The position numbers and the translations under genes were made by a program. From assembly GCA_020284085.1 (NCBI GenBank), contig JACEVL010000807.1:490001-554000 (forward strand): 64,000 bases of DNA, read 5' to 3'. This DNA is from Aporrectodea caliginosa (taxonomy: Eukaryota; Annelida; Clitellata; Crassiclitellata; Lumbricidae). Below are positions 15,101 to 36,300 of this stretch, one piece after another (positions within the stretch are counted from its first letter, which is position 1; every line of letters starts with the position of its first letter). The notes under the pieces are model-generated. The model worked only from the letters and a program-made list of their open reading frames with translations. It was not told the DNA's origin and did no database searches.

Positions 15101-17209
15101 GAAATACAGATGAAATATGTTTCCCTGATAATAGTTATGTTTAAACCTGACTATACAAACAATTCCTAATCAAAGGACAGTGTTGTGTCATTTATCAGGC
15201 TGCCTAGCTTATGCTCTAAATAACTTTTCTGATACTGGTTTAGTGGTAGCACTTAGGTTCAAGACAATTGTAATAGCATGTGATTTCAGTGGCTGTGCTT
15301 CTCATACATGTATTTGGAATCATCTATCACAGACCTGTCAAACTGTGTCGTCAAGATTCACTTTCTTCCTCTGGCATTTGCAAGACTATATCTTGGGCCC
15401 AGCAAACATACATGTTGCCTCAAACTCAGATTTATCCACTTTGCATGCACTTATTCGAGACTTCAGCTCCACCTGCACCGGTGCACCCTCTAGTCAACTC
15501 AGCTGTTATCAGTACACTGACCGTACTAATAAAATTTATATCATCATCATCAATCATCATCAATATTCGTTTATTCATTACACCAAGCTGACAAAAAAGC
15601 AACTTGTTGTAAGAGATAATCAATCAATAATTAAAAAATAAAGCACCTAGAAAAGCTAGCTATGACACAGTTTATAAAAGATTTAGTCCAGCAGCTTTGG
15701 CATTGCTATCTTCTTTCATACCTTTCAGTGCAGGTATGTTGTCCACTCCTGCATGCACAGCTTCACTGTTTTGTCCCTTTCCATTTTCCAAAGCACGTTG
15801 TGCTGCTTTTTCCATTGCCAGTGCAATCCAGTACTGCTGGTACTTTGGCGGTCGCCCTCTCCTAGTCTTTCCATGAATTTGGAACATATTCAAAGCAGCA
15901 CCGAGATCAGACTGCATGTAAAGACAGTGTGCGAAGGTTGCCAGGAACGCTACTATACTTGTCACAATTCAGCTTACAAAACTACGAGCAATGTCTCATC
16001 ATTTTATCCAATCCGAGACAACTGAAACTGTGGCAGACGTCACTACCATTTGTTGCTTTTGGCCAACACTGTAGCCAATTGTAGGAGACTGAACGCATGC
16101 CTGAACATCTATAGGATGTTGACTCTGTAAGGGAATAAAGCTACCACCGAAAGGCACAATTATATATTATAAGTCCAACATATCTGAATAATAAGCCTCA
16201 GCACAGCAGTTGACATGTTCTGAACGGCCAGAAACTATATAGAAAACGTGCATCAAACCTTGACCGTGCTCACTGAAGCATGAAAATGAACAGTTTTATG
16301 CAACATCCATATCGTATTATGACGCTCAAGTCGAATCCATTCCAACGCAATTTCCAATCAAACGGTCTCATGCATTTTAAATTGGTTTTCAACCTACACT
16401 GTGTCTTCAGGCTTGTTTTCATATCTCAACTCTAATCCTTAGGGTAGTCCCTAATTCACGGTCAAAAAGTGAAAAAATCACGGCCTACTTTTGCCAAGAA
16501 TAATTTTCGAGGGGGGTAGTAACAAGAATTCTTAAATTAATTTAGTGGTTCCGCGCTCTTTTTTATCGTCGGCGCCATTTTTTGACGTGTTTCGCAACCA
16601 TTTTAAACGTGTTTTTACAAAAAGTGCTGAAAATGTGAAAAATCACGGCAAACGGCAAAATTCACGGCAAACGGCGAAATTCACGGTTTCCGTGATTTCC
16701 GTGAATTCGTGATTTAGGGACTAGCCTACCCTACTAATCCTAGACTTTATTTTCCACCAGGCGCATCTTGCCCTTCAGAACTGACAGACGCAGCCTGTTC
16801 CCTCCTCACGCGACGAGAGTTGGCAGTCAATCAATCAGCTGGTACCTTAGGTGGTTTCTTCTCACACCATTGTTATAAGCTTACAATGTGATGCAGCGTG
16901 CTACAATACCCTAAATTAAAACCATTTCTGAATAAGGAGTAGCCTACGCGCCCACAAACTTTGCTTATAAGAAACTCCTTTAACTTAGCCTACTAGCAAA
17001 ATATTAGCTAAATTGTGAAAAAAAACTAAATATCTTAAATTCGTTTATTTAACGACGCCGTCATATCGACGATGATTGGCGTTGCTAAATATCTAAATAT
17101 CTCATCAATTTTATACCACGCTCTTTCTCTGGATCTCTGCATCACTAGCCACCTGTTTCACGCTCACTTGATCAATTTCATCAGTTTCTCGTAGTTCCAA
17201 TTGGGTCAT
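4152..17209 (-). CDS. SAM-domain protein with AT-hook-like motif, probably chromatin-associated
   Basis: Five coding exons read on the minus strand: 17168-17209 (predicted first exon, [14 protein letters not shown]), 15722-15911, 14712-14988, 7087-7729 and 4152-4304 (stop TAG). All joins keep frame (phases 0, 1, 2, 0) at GT-AG sites, giving about 434 residues. Residues near 31-37 read RRGRPPK, an AT-hook-like DNA-binding motif. A serine/glutamine-rich linker follows. The C-terminus (about 361-424) is a SAM domain split by an intron: [17 protein letters not shown], then FREEDIDG and MKLGPSL. The GCHEYA and IDG...LKLGP pattern is that of the Polycomb-type SAM group (PHC, L3MBTL, SFMBT, SAMD7/11), which can polymerise. 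I cannot name the orthologue; no MBT repeat or FCS zinc finger was found. The first exon is the weakest part, resting on an ATG, a GTGAGC donor and matching phase. It is head-to-head with the DAPK gene. Confidence 0.75.
4510..4815 (+). mobile_element. L2/CR1-like LINE 3' end, second family
   Basis: The plus strand encodes [18 protein letters not shown] followed by a short tail, the recognisable C-terminus of a CR1/L2-type reverse transcriptase. After the stop it runs into GGAGCGCCTCTGAACTTGAG, then a CACTATAGAAAT motif and a GATTAC repeat tail (about 4800-4818). It is 5'-truncated. It lies just upstream (on the minus strand) of the last SAM-gene exon, within that gene's last intron, and is oriented tail-to-tail with the fragment at 3570-3885. 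Confidence 0.7.
4875..5038 (-). mobile_element. SINE fragment (family 2), head missing
   Basis: The sequence from TATAGCGCCCCTTCAAG to CAGGGTCCCTACGCG closely repeats 48905-49035. On the minus strand it reads as a SINE body ending in the L2-type GGGGCGCTATA tail, followed by a GTAT-type microsatellite (plus-strand ATGT repeats at 4866-4892). The tRNA-like head visible in the copy at 48.9 kb is lost here. Confidence 0.75.
5040..6290. other. SAM-gene intron sequence, no gene
   Basis: This is intronic relative to the SAM-domain gene. Open frames such as 5287-5592 have no family resemblance and no splice or composition support. A possible TIR-like pair is GGGTGCTGCAGCA near 5918 and TGCTGCAGCACCC near 6098, with CGTAGC on the inner side of each, but no clear target duplication was found. 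Confidence 0.5.
6302..6907. mobile_element. hAT-type MITE with TGAGTTAACTCA core
   Basis: The ends are inverted: the left reads CAGTGTTGGGTAAACTCA and the right reads ACTCATACCCAACACTG. It is flanked by a perfect 8-bp duplication, GAGACTGC, at 6294-6301 and 6908-6915. A CAGTG terminus with 8-bp duplications is the hAT superfamily hallmark. The interior is packed with variants of the palindrome GAGTTAACTC. There is no transposase, so it is non-autonomous. It sits in the last intron of the SAM gene. Confidence 0.9.
8225..8585. mobile_element. hAT-type MITE
   Basis: The left end, CAGCGCTTCCCAAACTTTT, pairs with the complement of the right end, CCACTTTGAGAAGTATTG. The flanks ATTTAAAC and CTTTAGAC match at 6 of 8 positions, as expected of an aged 8-bp duplication. 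CACGGACCGG occurs near both ends in the same orientation. This resembles the widespread group of hAT elements whose ends read like CAGNGNTTCCCAAACT. It is non-coding. Confidence 0.75.
9480..9601. mobile_element. Remnant of a hAT-type element
   Basis: The block contains repeated AAGTAAAAGTA and ACTTAAGTA motifs and ends in CACCAGTG. This resembles one end of the common hAT MITE group that carries AAGTACTTAAGTA-like sequence. The other end was not found, so it is treated as a fragment. Confidence 0.45.
9610..10980. other. SAM-gene intron sequence, nothing recognised
   Basis: This is non-coding by inspection. One short imperfect inverted repeat is visible around 10755-10815 (TTTAACGACGAA against TTCGTTGTTAAA). 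Confidence 0.5.
11010..11385. mobile_element. Two LINE-type 3' tails in opposite orientations
   Basis: At 11010-11035 the plus strand reads ATTCAATTCAATTTTTATTG, whose complement is a LINE-type end (CAATAAAAATTGAATTGAAT). At about 11330-11383 the plus strand reads CTTGAGTGCCAATAAAACG and continues into AATAAT repeats, another LINE-like tail. The block is flanked by related direct copies of a CTCAGNAGTTTGCTA motif (about 10910 and 11450). No protein remains. Confidence 0.4.
11696..11763. repeat. Perfect palindrome centred on an AT repeat
   Basis: The arm TGTAAAGAAGGAATGCAT is followed by a (TA)n run and then the exact complement ATGCATTCCTTCTTTACA. The whole 68 bp is self-complementary and could extrude as a cruciform. 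A separate (TA)n tract precedes it at 11668-11691. Confidence 0.9.
12050..12180. repeat. AT/AC microsatellite cluster with a second palindrome
   Basis: GTGTATATATAACTG and CAGTTATACAC flank a (TA)n tract at about 12056-12105. An (AC)n/(AT)n block follows, with a long uninterrupted (TA)n at about 12127-12175 bordered by ATATGCATA on both sides. Open frames here encode only YIYIYI-type peptides and are not genes. Confidence 0.9.
12200..14235. other. SAM-gene intron sequence, no gene
   Basis: I see no coding exon. A hairpin is present at 12584-12627: AACTAGATTTCCTTATTTC, a TGTT loop, then GAAATAAGGATATCTAGTT. It is too short for a typical microRNA precursor and has no further flanking pairing. 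Confidence 0.5.
14240..14420 (+). mobile_element. tRNA-derived SINE fragment (family 2)
   Basis: GATTCAAATCTACCTCAAGC followed by CACTGCGTAGCGACCCTGG corresponds to the GGTTCGAATC (tRNA B-box) and body region of the fuller SINE at 48850-49096. The first part resembles a tRNA pseudogene head; the 3' tail is not preserved. Confidence 0.6.
15470..15602 (+). mobile_element. SINE family 1 tail fragment
   Basis: The stretch from CACCCTCTAGTCAACTCAG through GTACACTGACCGTACTAATA resembles the body of SINE family 1 at 26.65 kb (CCCTAGGCAACTCGG and GTACACTTATCGTACACTG). It ends in ATCATC and AATAAT-like repeats. The tRNA-like head is missing. Confidence 0.5.
16440..16733. mobile_element. hAT-type MITE with repeated CACGG motifs
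   Basis: The left end, TAGGGTAGTCCCTAATTCACG, and the complement of the right end, TAGGGTAGGCTAGTCCCTAA, are inverted copies with a 4-bp indel. A perfect 8-bp duplication CTAATCCT flanks it (16432-16439 and 16734-16741). The interior repeats ATTCACGG/AATCACGG and AACGGC. A TAGGG terminus with 8-bp duplications fits a hAT subgroup. It lies in the predicted first intron of the SAM gene. Confidence 0.85.
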
Positions 17210-17358
17210 GTCATAGGTCAAAGACAAAATCGAAATCTGGGTCAAGGTAAAATGTCTGATGACCGGATGTTGTTTTGCATGCTACCGGTGTCGATTTGAG
17301 TCGTTGTCGTTAAACTGTGGCTTTCCCTTTTATTATTTAAAGATTTATTTCTGTTGTT
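17210..17358. promoter_or_regulatory. Probable bidirectional promoter, SAM gene / DAPK gene
   Basis: Only 149 bp separate the predicted SAM start codon (minus, 17209) from the DAPK start codon (plus, 17359). The interval has no TATA box at a canonical distance for both genes. It contains GACCGGATGT, an ETS-like site, and two nuclear-receptor half-site clusters, AGGTCAAAGACA and GGGTCAAGGT. ETS sites and TATA-less structure are common in divergent animal promoters. Transcription start sites are not known, so both 5' UTRs could occupy part of this stretch. Confidence 0.5.
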
Positions 17359-30640
<13,282 letters not shown>

Positions 30641-30798
30641 ACATATCGATACTTCAAGTGCTAGTCGTGGAAGGAGTATCTGAATATATTTAGTATGCGT
30701 GGTATTTGATAATATTGCGTGTGCCGCTGTCCTCGTGGCTTGTATGTTTGGTATCTGCTTTTGATACAGGCAGGTGATCGGGAACTCTCTAAACTTTA

Positions 30799-31193
30799 AT
30801 TGTGACCCAAGGGATCAAAATGAGTCGCATGTCGGAAATTTTAGAATATGAGTATTTTACATATTCTTAAACACCACATTTTTTGCTTTAAAATGACACC
30901 AAAAGTGTGGTTCTACCTTATTTTTTGACAAAGTTAAGAATGATTATGTGTTTTTTTGTGAAAGATTTTTTCATTTATTTTAATATATAATCACAAAAAA
31001 TAAAAGTATTCTGTGTAAAAAATTATGAAAATACACATTAAAACAATGAATTTCATCAAATGTGAGAAATGAGAAATGTAAAAAAATTTGAAACCCATTT
31101 TCATTCAAAATAAGAAAAAGTGAAATCTGATCATGTTTTCCTAGGTATGTAAATTGCCAAAATCCGACTCATTTTGATCCCTTGGGTCACAAT
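30799..31193. mobile_element. Harbinger-like MITE in the DAPK 3' region
   Basis: The terminal inverted repeats are about 29 bp and nearly perfect: ATTGTGACCCAAGGGATCAA then AATGAGTCG on the left, and the complement on the right. The flanking TTA at 30796-30798 and 31194-31196 fits the TWA duplication of PIF/Harbinger elements. The interior is AT-rich and non-coding. The element starts about 160 bp after the DAPK stop codon and so probably lies in the 3' UTR. Confidence 0.8.
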
Positions 31194-31199
31194 TTAGAC

Positions 31200-32280
31200 G
31201 TGTTTGTTACAGATTGATTTTCTGTGTGTTGTGATGCAAATGACTTTCCTCAACTCATTCACGTAATTTTCTTAAGTAAATCGTTGAATTTAATTATTTT
31301 AGGAGATCTTCTACCACAATTCCATTGTTGTCATTCTTGTTACGCTTGTCAAGGAACGTGCTCAACAATTCAATTGCAAATGTTTGTATACGCACCTAGT
31401 CTAGGTTTACTAAATAAATGCGTGTGTATATGTTCGTGTATGCTTGCATAGATTTTCTACGGTTTAGCGTTCAGTGGGCGAATAGTACTGTACAGTGTAC
31501 ATATACATGTTTTTGTATAAAGGCTTTGTAGGTAGCATTTGATATTGTGTACAGCATGTATGCGGCCAAGTTGGCATTGATTTTCATTGACAGTCAACTA
31601 GTGACCTAGTAGCTGGTTTCCTGCCTGCATTGGGCACCTGTGGAAGAATGCTGTTTCTGAAGGACTTACATTACATATTCACTGGTGCAGGGACTGATGC
31701 AGGTCAAGAGCGCTGCTGATTTCTGAGCGGCGCTATATAAATGTTCGGTTACAATTACAGGTCTAAATCTGTACTTATACCGAGGATCTTAAATAAAAGA
31801 CTTAAGTAAATAAAATGTTAATTAAGTTATGTATATAATTGTGTGATATTTGTAGGCTATATGTTATATATACAATTAGCTCTTTTCAGTGCACAGCTTT
31901 ATTTTAAGTTTGTATGGTAATTAGGTTATCATTGATTTATTCTTTGTGTGATTTTATTGTCTTTTGATTAAGTTGTAAACTTTCCTTTTAGTTCACTGTG
32001 ATCTCCACTGATCTTTTCTAGTTCAACAATTTTTAGGATTGACGTGTTTGAACATATGTTATAAAATGTTTGGAAATTTCGAGCTTCCTTTAACAGCATT
32101 CAAACTGAAAGGATGGTAATCATTAAGAACTAAGAGATAAGGTTTCATATTTACTTAAGGACTGAGAGATAAGGTTTCATATTTACTCTCAGCTTTGTAT
32201 TACTCATCGTTCTTTTGTCTCAATTGTATTTGATAACCACCTTGCTCTCTTGTAGGGAACTATATAGGCCTACTCTGTCT
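31200..32280. other. DAPK 3' flank
   Basis: No gene is seen. AATAAA motifs occur at about 31412, 31793 and 31808 and could end the DAPK transcript. An L2-type tail is present at about 31725-31755 (AGCGGCGCTATATAAATG, then GGTTACAATTAC). Copy B of the dispersed 155-bp repeat occupies 32022-32215 and contains an internal partial duplication of TAAGGTTTCATATTTACT. Confidence 0.6.
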
Positions 32281-32291
32281 CTTGGTCAACA

Positions 32292-32679
32292 CACTGCCGG
32301 ATTTACCATTAGGCTAAAAAAGGCAGCAGCTTAGGGCCTCACAATCCACAGGGGCCTCAAAAAAATTTATATATAATTAATGAATGTTACAATTATTTTT
32401 TAAATAACTTACATTTAAGTATGGTTTCCATGGAATATTATCTTAAAATCTGATAGAGATCAAGCCAACCAAATGATGGATATGTAATCAGTAAATGCAT
32501 TCATTTGAAAATAATATGAATCTTTCACTTTAAATGCCTTGTTATTAATTAATTAATTAATTAAAAGACATAAAAATGTTTTCACATTTTGTGAGACCTG
32601 GTGGTGTAATTTTGTTTTAACAGAAAGGCCTCCAAGTTTTATATAGCACAGGGGCTTACCAAGTCTAAATCCGGCACTG
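32292..32679. mobile_element. hAT-type MITE with GCCGGATTTA ends
   Basis: The left end, CACTGCCGGATTTA, and the right end, TAAATCCGGCACTG, form the inverted repeats. The flanks GGTCAACA and GGTCAGGA match at 6 of 8. AGGGGCCTC-like and CAGGGGCTTACC sequences lie inside each end. It is non-coding. Confidence 0.8.
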
Positions 32680-32689
32680 GGTCAGGAAG

Positions 32690-34480
32690 ACCACTGGATA
32701 TTACAGTTGTGTGATATAACCTGTAAAATGGCATGCTTGTGACAGATGCTATTTTTCTTCCTTCCAAAAACTGCAGGCCTTTTTAAACTGTCTTTTGCAT
32801 CTGTTCCAGTGGAAGTTTTTGTGCACATTATTCTTGTTATTTTTGTTTGTTACTTTGAGACACTACATCATGCCAATTTAAAGCAAGCCTTCCAGGCTGA
32901 GGCAGCAATTTGGACAGAAGAGCATTGATTACGGTTTGGTTTTCGTACAGCATTAGTTGATACCTTGTGCACTGTAATGTGTGTTATGGTGTACAAGTTT
33001 CTGCTTAATATATAATCATAATAAATAATAATAGTAAATATTAATAATAGTAATAATGTTGATAATTATTATAATGATGATAATAATGATGATAATAATT
33101 GATGAAGCTGGTCTCCCTGGAGCAACAGCTATGTATTTTCAAGATATTTAAGAGATTTAGATTATCATTCCTCTGGGTAGGTTTCGGTTGAACCTAAGTG
33201 TGCTTGTGGATTAAGTTTCACTTGAATGAATTGGCTGCGTGCACAGTTAGGGCCATCAACTTGCCAGGTTTGGGGTTGTCAGCCATTGGTTTCCCTTGCT
33301 CCCTTTTGTCGGCAGACTCGGCACATTGTTTCTGTTCACAAGTTTATAGGTCTTTGTGTTTTATGTGTGTTGTAACAGGTCTTGGAACATTCAGACAGTT
33401 ATTTTAACGATGAATTGTTCTAGTTGGCATTCCGCAAGCTGGTCAGTTATTTTGGCTATTTGTTTGATTGATTTATGGTAATGATCACATTTCAGCTTTA
33501 TCCTTTCTGTCTCCAAGAATTATTCCAAGGAGATTTTTCTATTTACTACTTGCCTGTTAGTAATTTTACAGGTGATTTTTTGTACTGGTAGTCATTGTTA
33601 TGTGCTGAGGCTTTTGTCTTGTTTTATGAATTTTATATGAGTAACTTCACTATTTTATTATCTATATTTAGCTTTCAGCTTCAGGAGTATAGTATTTACT
33701 GTAGATTTTGAATCTATAAAATAATTTATGCTTTTACTTGTTATTTTGTGTGTTTTTCTTTGCTTCTATGAGCTCTGAAAGAGACTCGAATATACTGATT
33801 ATCGGTTTAAGACTTCTTGCTTAACAAAGTTACATTTATGAGAGTGCGTATCGGTGTTATTCCTTGAATTCACTCTGTGTAATTCTGGGAATGTTAGAAA
33901 TGGACCCTGTTTGAGAATTTGAATAACAGTTTCGAGCAGTGACACAATCCATGCAGAAGCTTGAGTAAGAGGTAAATATTGATACGTTAGTTCATGGCAG
34001 GTTCCAAAACTTCCATTCATGTTGTCTGATGTGGTATTCAGAGCAGGACTGGATCCATGTACTTTAAGATGAATGCTTTAGGCAATTATTGTGCTCATAT
34101 AATTAGCGTCGGAGTTTTAACGTTTTCTAGGGTTTTATGTTCTAAGTAAAGTTTTCCTGAGATCATGAATATGTTCTTTGCTTGCTCTCAGGTCTTCCCC
34201 ATTTTTATGAGAACCATATCCTTTAAGAGAAAGGCTTTGGATCAAATGGCAATCAGTGTTTTAATAGTTTACAGCAGTTTACACTGGAGTGCTGTATGCA
34301 GACTTTCCACCAGTTGGGTGAAGTGTTCTCAGAGGTACTTCCTCAATGCAATTTGTACTCATTTTGCAAATGTCCCCTTTAATTACTTAGACATTGGGAT
34401 GAGACCAATGCACTTTAAGAGAAAGACTGAGCGATTAAGTGGGAGCAAGGCTGTATGGATTTTGAAGGTCATGTACTTGG
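32690..34480. other. Intergenic, no supported gene
   Basis: Only short frames without family resemblance are present. A TAATAA/GATAAT microsatellite lies at about 33010-33105. Confidence 0.5.
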
Positions 34481-34489
34481 ATTACAATT

Positions 34490-34676
34490 GGAATGGAATG
34501 CGATCTGGAATGGTCTTCCTCGAGAGCTGCGTCTACACCCTGGGAGTCTGCCTGAAACTTTCCTTACTAAACTCAAAACTGTTCTTTTTGGGCGCGTTGG
34601 AGTCGGGAGCGCCTCTGAGTAGTTTCCTTGAAGGGGCGCTATATAAATTCCCGAATGAATGAATGAATGAATGAAT
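34490..34676 (+). mobile_element. L2/CR1-like LINE 3' end with GAAT tail
   Basis: The plus strand encodes a decayed reverse-transcriptase C-terminus (WNGMRSGMVF, then LGALESGAPLSS). It continues into GGAGCGCCTCTGAGTAG, AAGGGGCGCTATATAAATTC and a (GAAT)n tail at 34653-34676. This is the clearest complete 3' tail of its family in the window. Confidence 0.8.
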
Positions 34677-34804
34677 TGATACAGATTGCAAACTTGGCCT
34701 TCACTTTCCTCTGAAATGCTTCCAACTTTAAATTACAACCTGTTTGTGCCGATTAATTCTACAGTTTGCTCCGTTACTGGTCTAATTAACTACTTCTTTC
34801 TTCT

Positions 34805-35040
34805 TTCTTTCTCCTCCGTCAAGTATTCGCTGACGATGAGGCTCTAACAAAACTTCTCCATTTCGGTCGGTCTCTTGCGAGTTCTATTGCCCTTCTTAAG
34901 TCCCATCCTCTGTCTTCTATGTCCTCCAGTACATTATCTATCCATCTCTTCTTCTGACGTCCTCTGCTCCTTGTTCCTTCCACCTCTCCGTGCAGCGCCT
35001 TTGCCGGCATTCTTCCGTTAACTACAAGGTGTTTTAATTA
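34805..35040 (-). mobile_element. LINE 3' fragment, reverse-transcriptase C-terminus
   Basis: The minus-strand frame at 34819-35010 reads GRQKKRWIDNVLEDIEDRGW and LARDRPKWRSFV, then stops. This R(G/P)RxKKRW...D...W...A.DR..WR pattern is the C-terminal end found in many non-LTR retrotransposon proteins. Only the last ~60 residues remain. Confidence 0.8.
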
Positions 35041-35479
35041 AGACCTGTAGCTTGTATTATATCTTCTCTTAGTCATATTGTTGCAAGAGCACCAGATGAG
35101 TAGTTTACAATGTGTCACAAAATGACGTTAATTTGTGAGGCCTTAGCTGGGACCAGAGGACCTTAATTTGTTAGGCCTTACCTGGGGTCCAGATAACAGA
35201 GTTCGGTTTTTGGTGTGAAAGAAAGAGTCAGTATAAAGGATTTGAGAACTTGTAATGTCAATTGCAAATAGCATTTTAAATGAGAAATTGAGTTTCCTTA
35301 CCAGTTGGTTTGAAAAACATTTTTTATTAAGTGAACTCATTGTGACAACAGTTAACGTAACCCTGTATTAATGTGGCTGATAGAGAACATTTACTCAGTG
35401 GGTAATGTTCCCATCCACTGGTAATGAATTGCCTAATGATCCTGTTGTTGAGCATTACTGTATACAGTACATCTGCTTA

Positions 35480-35880
35480 CACGTGATACGAGGCTGATAA
35501 GCGTTGTGTTACTTCTGTGGACGCTAGCGGTGCTGTAGGCACATCTGCTATGGGCATATCTGTGTAAATGTAAAATTCAGCAGCGGTAATTGTTCCTCGG
35601 AGGAAAAGGTTTTTGCCAAAGTTGTCTCGATTTAATTGTACCCCATATGTGATCCTTGAATCTGTTAAATCTGTATAGTAGACTGGAAATGGCATTCAGT
35701 GTCCTCCAGTACCCCCAAAACAACAACCTTAGGTATGGTAACCTCTTCTGTGGATGCTTGCAGACTCCACCACTTTATGCGGAATCTATGCCGAGTTTCG
35801 GTTGAGGCTGGGAAGAGGTGTGTTGGCCTTCCACTTTTGACCAGAAAGAGGCATTTGAATCTTTGTGTGTCCAATGTCAA
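35480..35880 (-). pseudogene. Possible broken coding remnant, unrecognised
   Basis: Two adjoining minus-strand frames, 35880-35665 and 35695-35477, read like ordinary protein (EEVTIPKVVVLGVLED, then DSRITYGVQLNRDNFGKN) and would join through a frameshift near 35690. I recognise no family and find no splice sites or start that would make a gene. It could be a pseudogene, a transposon remnant or chance. Confidence 0.25.
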
Positions 35881-35975
35881 GCTTAACTATACTTGCTTGG
35901 TTCCCCTTTCAAATCTGGTTCACCTCGGGCACCACCACTTCAGAAATCTTGCCAACACCTTTGTAAGCGCAAACA

Positions 35976-36202
35976 TAGACGCATTCACACACAGAGACTG
36001 AGACACACAGATTGAGACACACACAGGGACTGAGACACAGACTGACACACACACACAGACTGAGACACACACACACAGACTGACACACACAGATTGAGAC
36101 ACACACAGACAGAGACACACACAGAGACAGAGACACACACAGAGACAGAGACACACACAGACAGAGACACACACAGACAGAGACACACACAGACTGAGAC
36201 CG
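35976..36202 (+). repeat. ACACAGAC-type minisatellite
   Basis: Variants of GAGACACACACAGACTGAGAC repeat throughout. The open frames here encode only low-complexity VCVCLS-type peptides. It lies about 100 bp beyond the stop codon of the TRIM-NHL gene and so may fall in its 3' UTR. Confidence 0.92.
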
Positions 36203-36300
36203 CCATGCCAGCATTTCCGTGAGCATTAGATGGGTACCATGTGGGTCCTAGATGAGGGCATGCTCTCAGGGCATGCATGCAGCGGGGCAACATAATTGGC

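Noticed and set aside
15180..15641. 153-residue plus-strand open frame as a gene
   Set aside because: Its end overlaps a SINE-like fragment and it has no family resemblance; it lies in an intron of the minus-strand SAM gene.
35909..36293. Frames of ~100 residues rich in Cys, Val and Ser
   Set aside because: They are translations of the ACACAGAC minisatellite.
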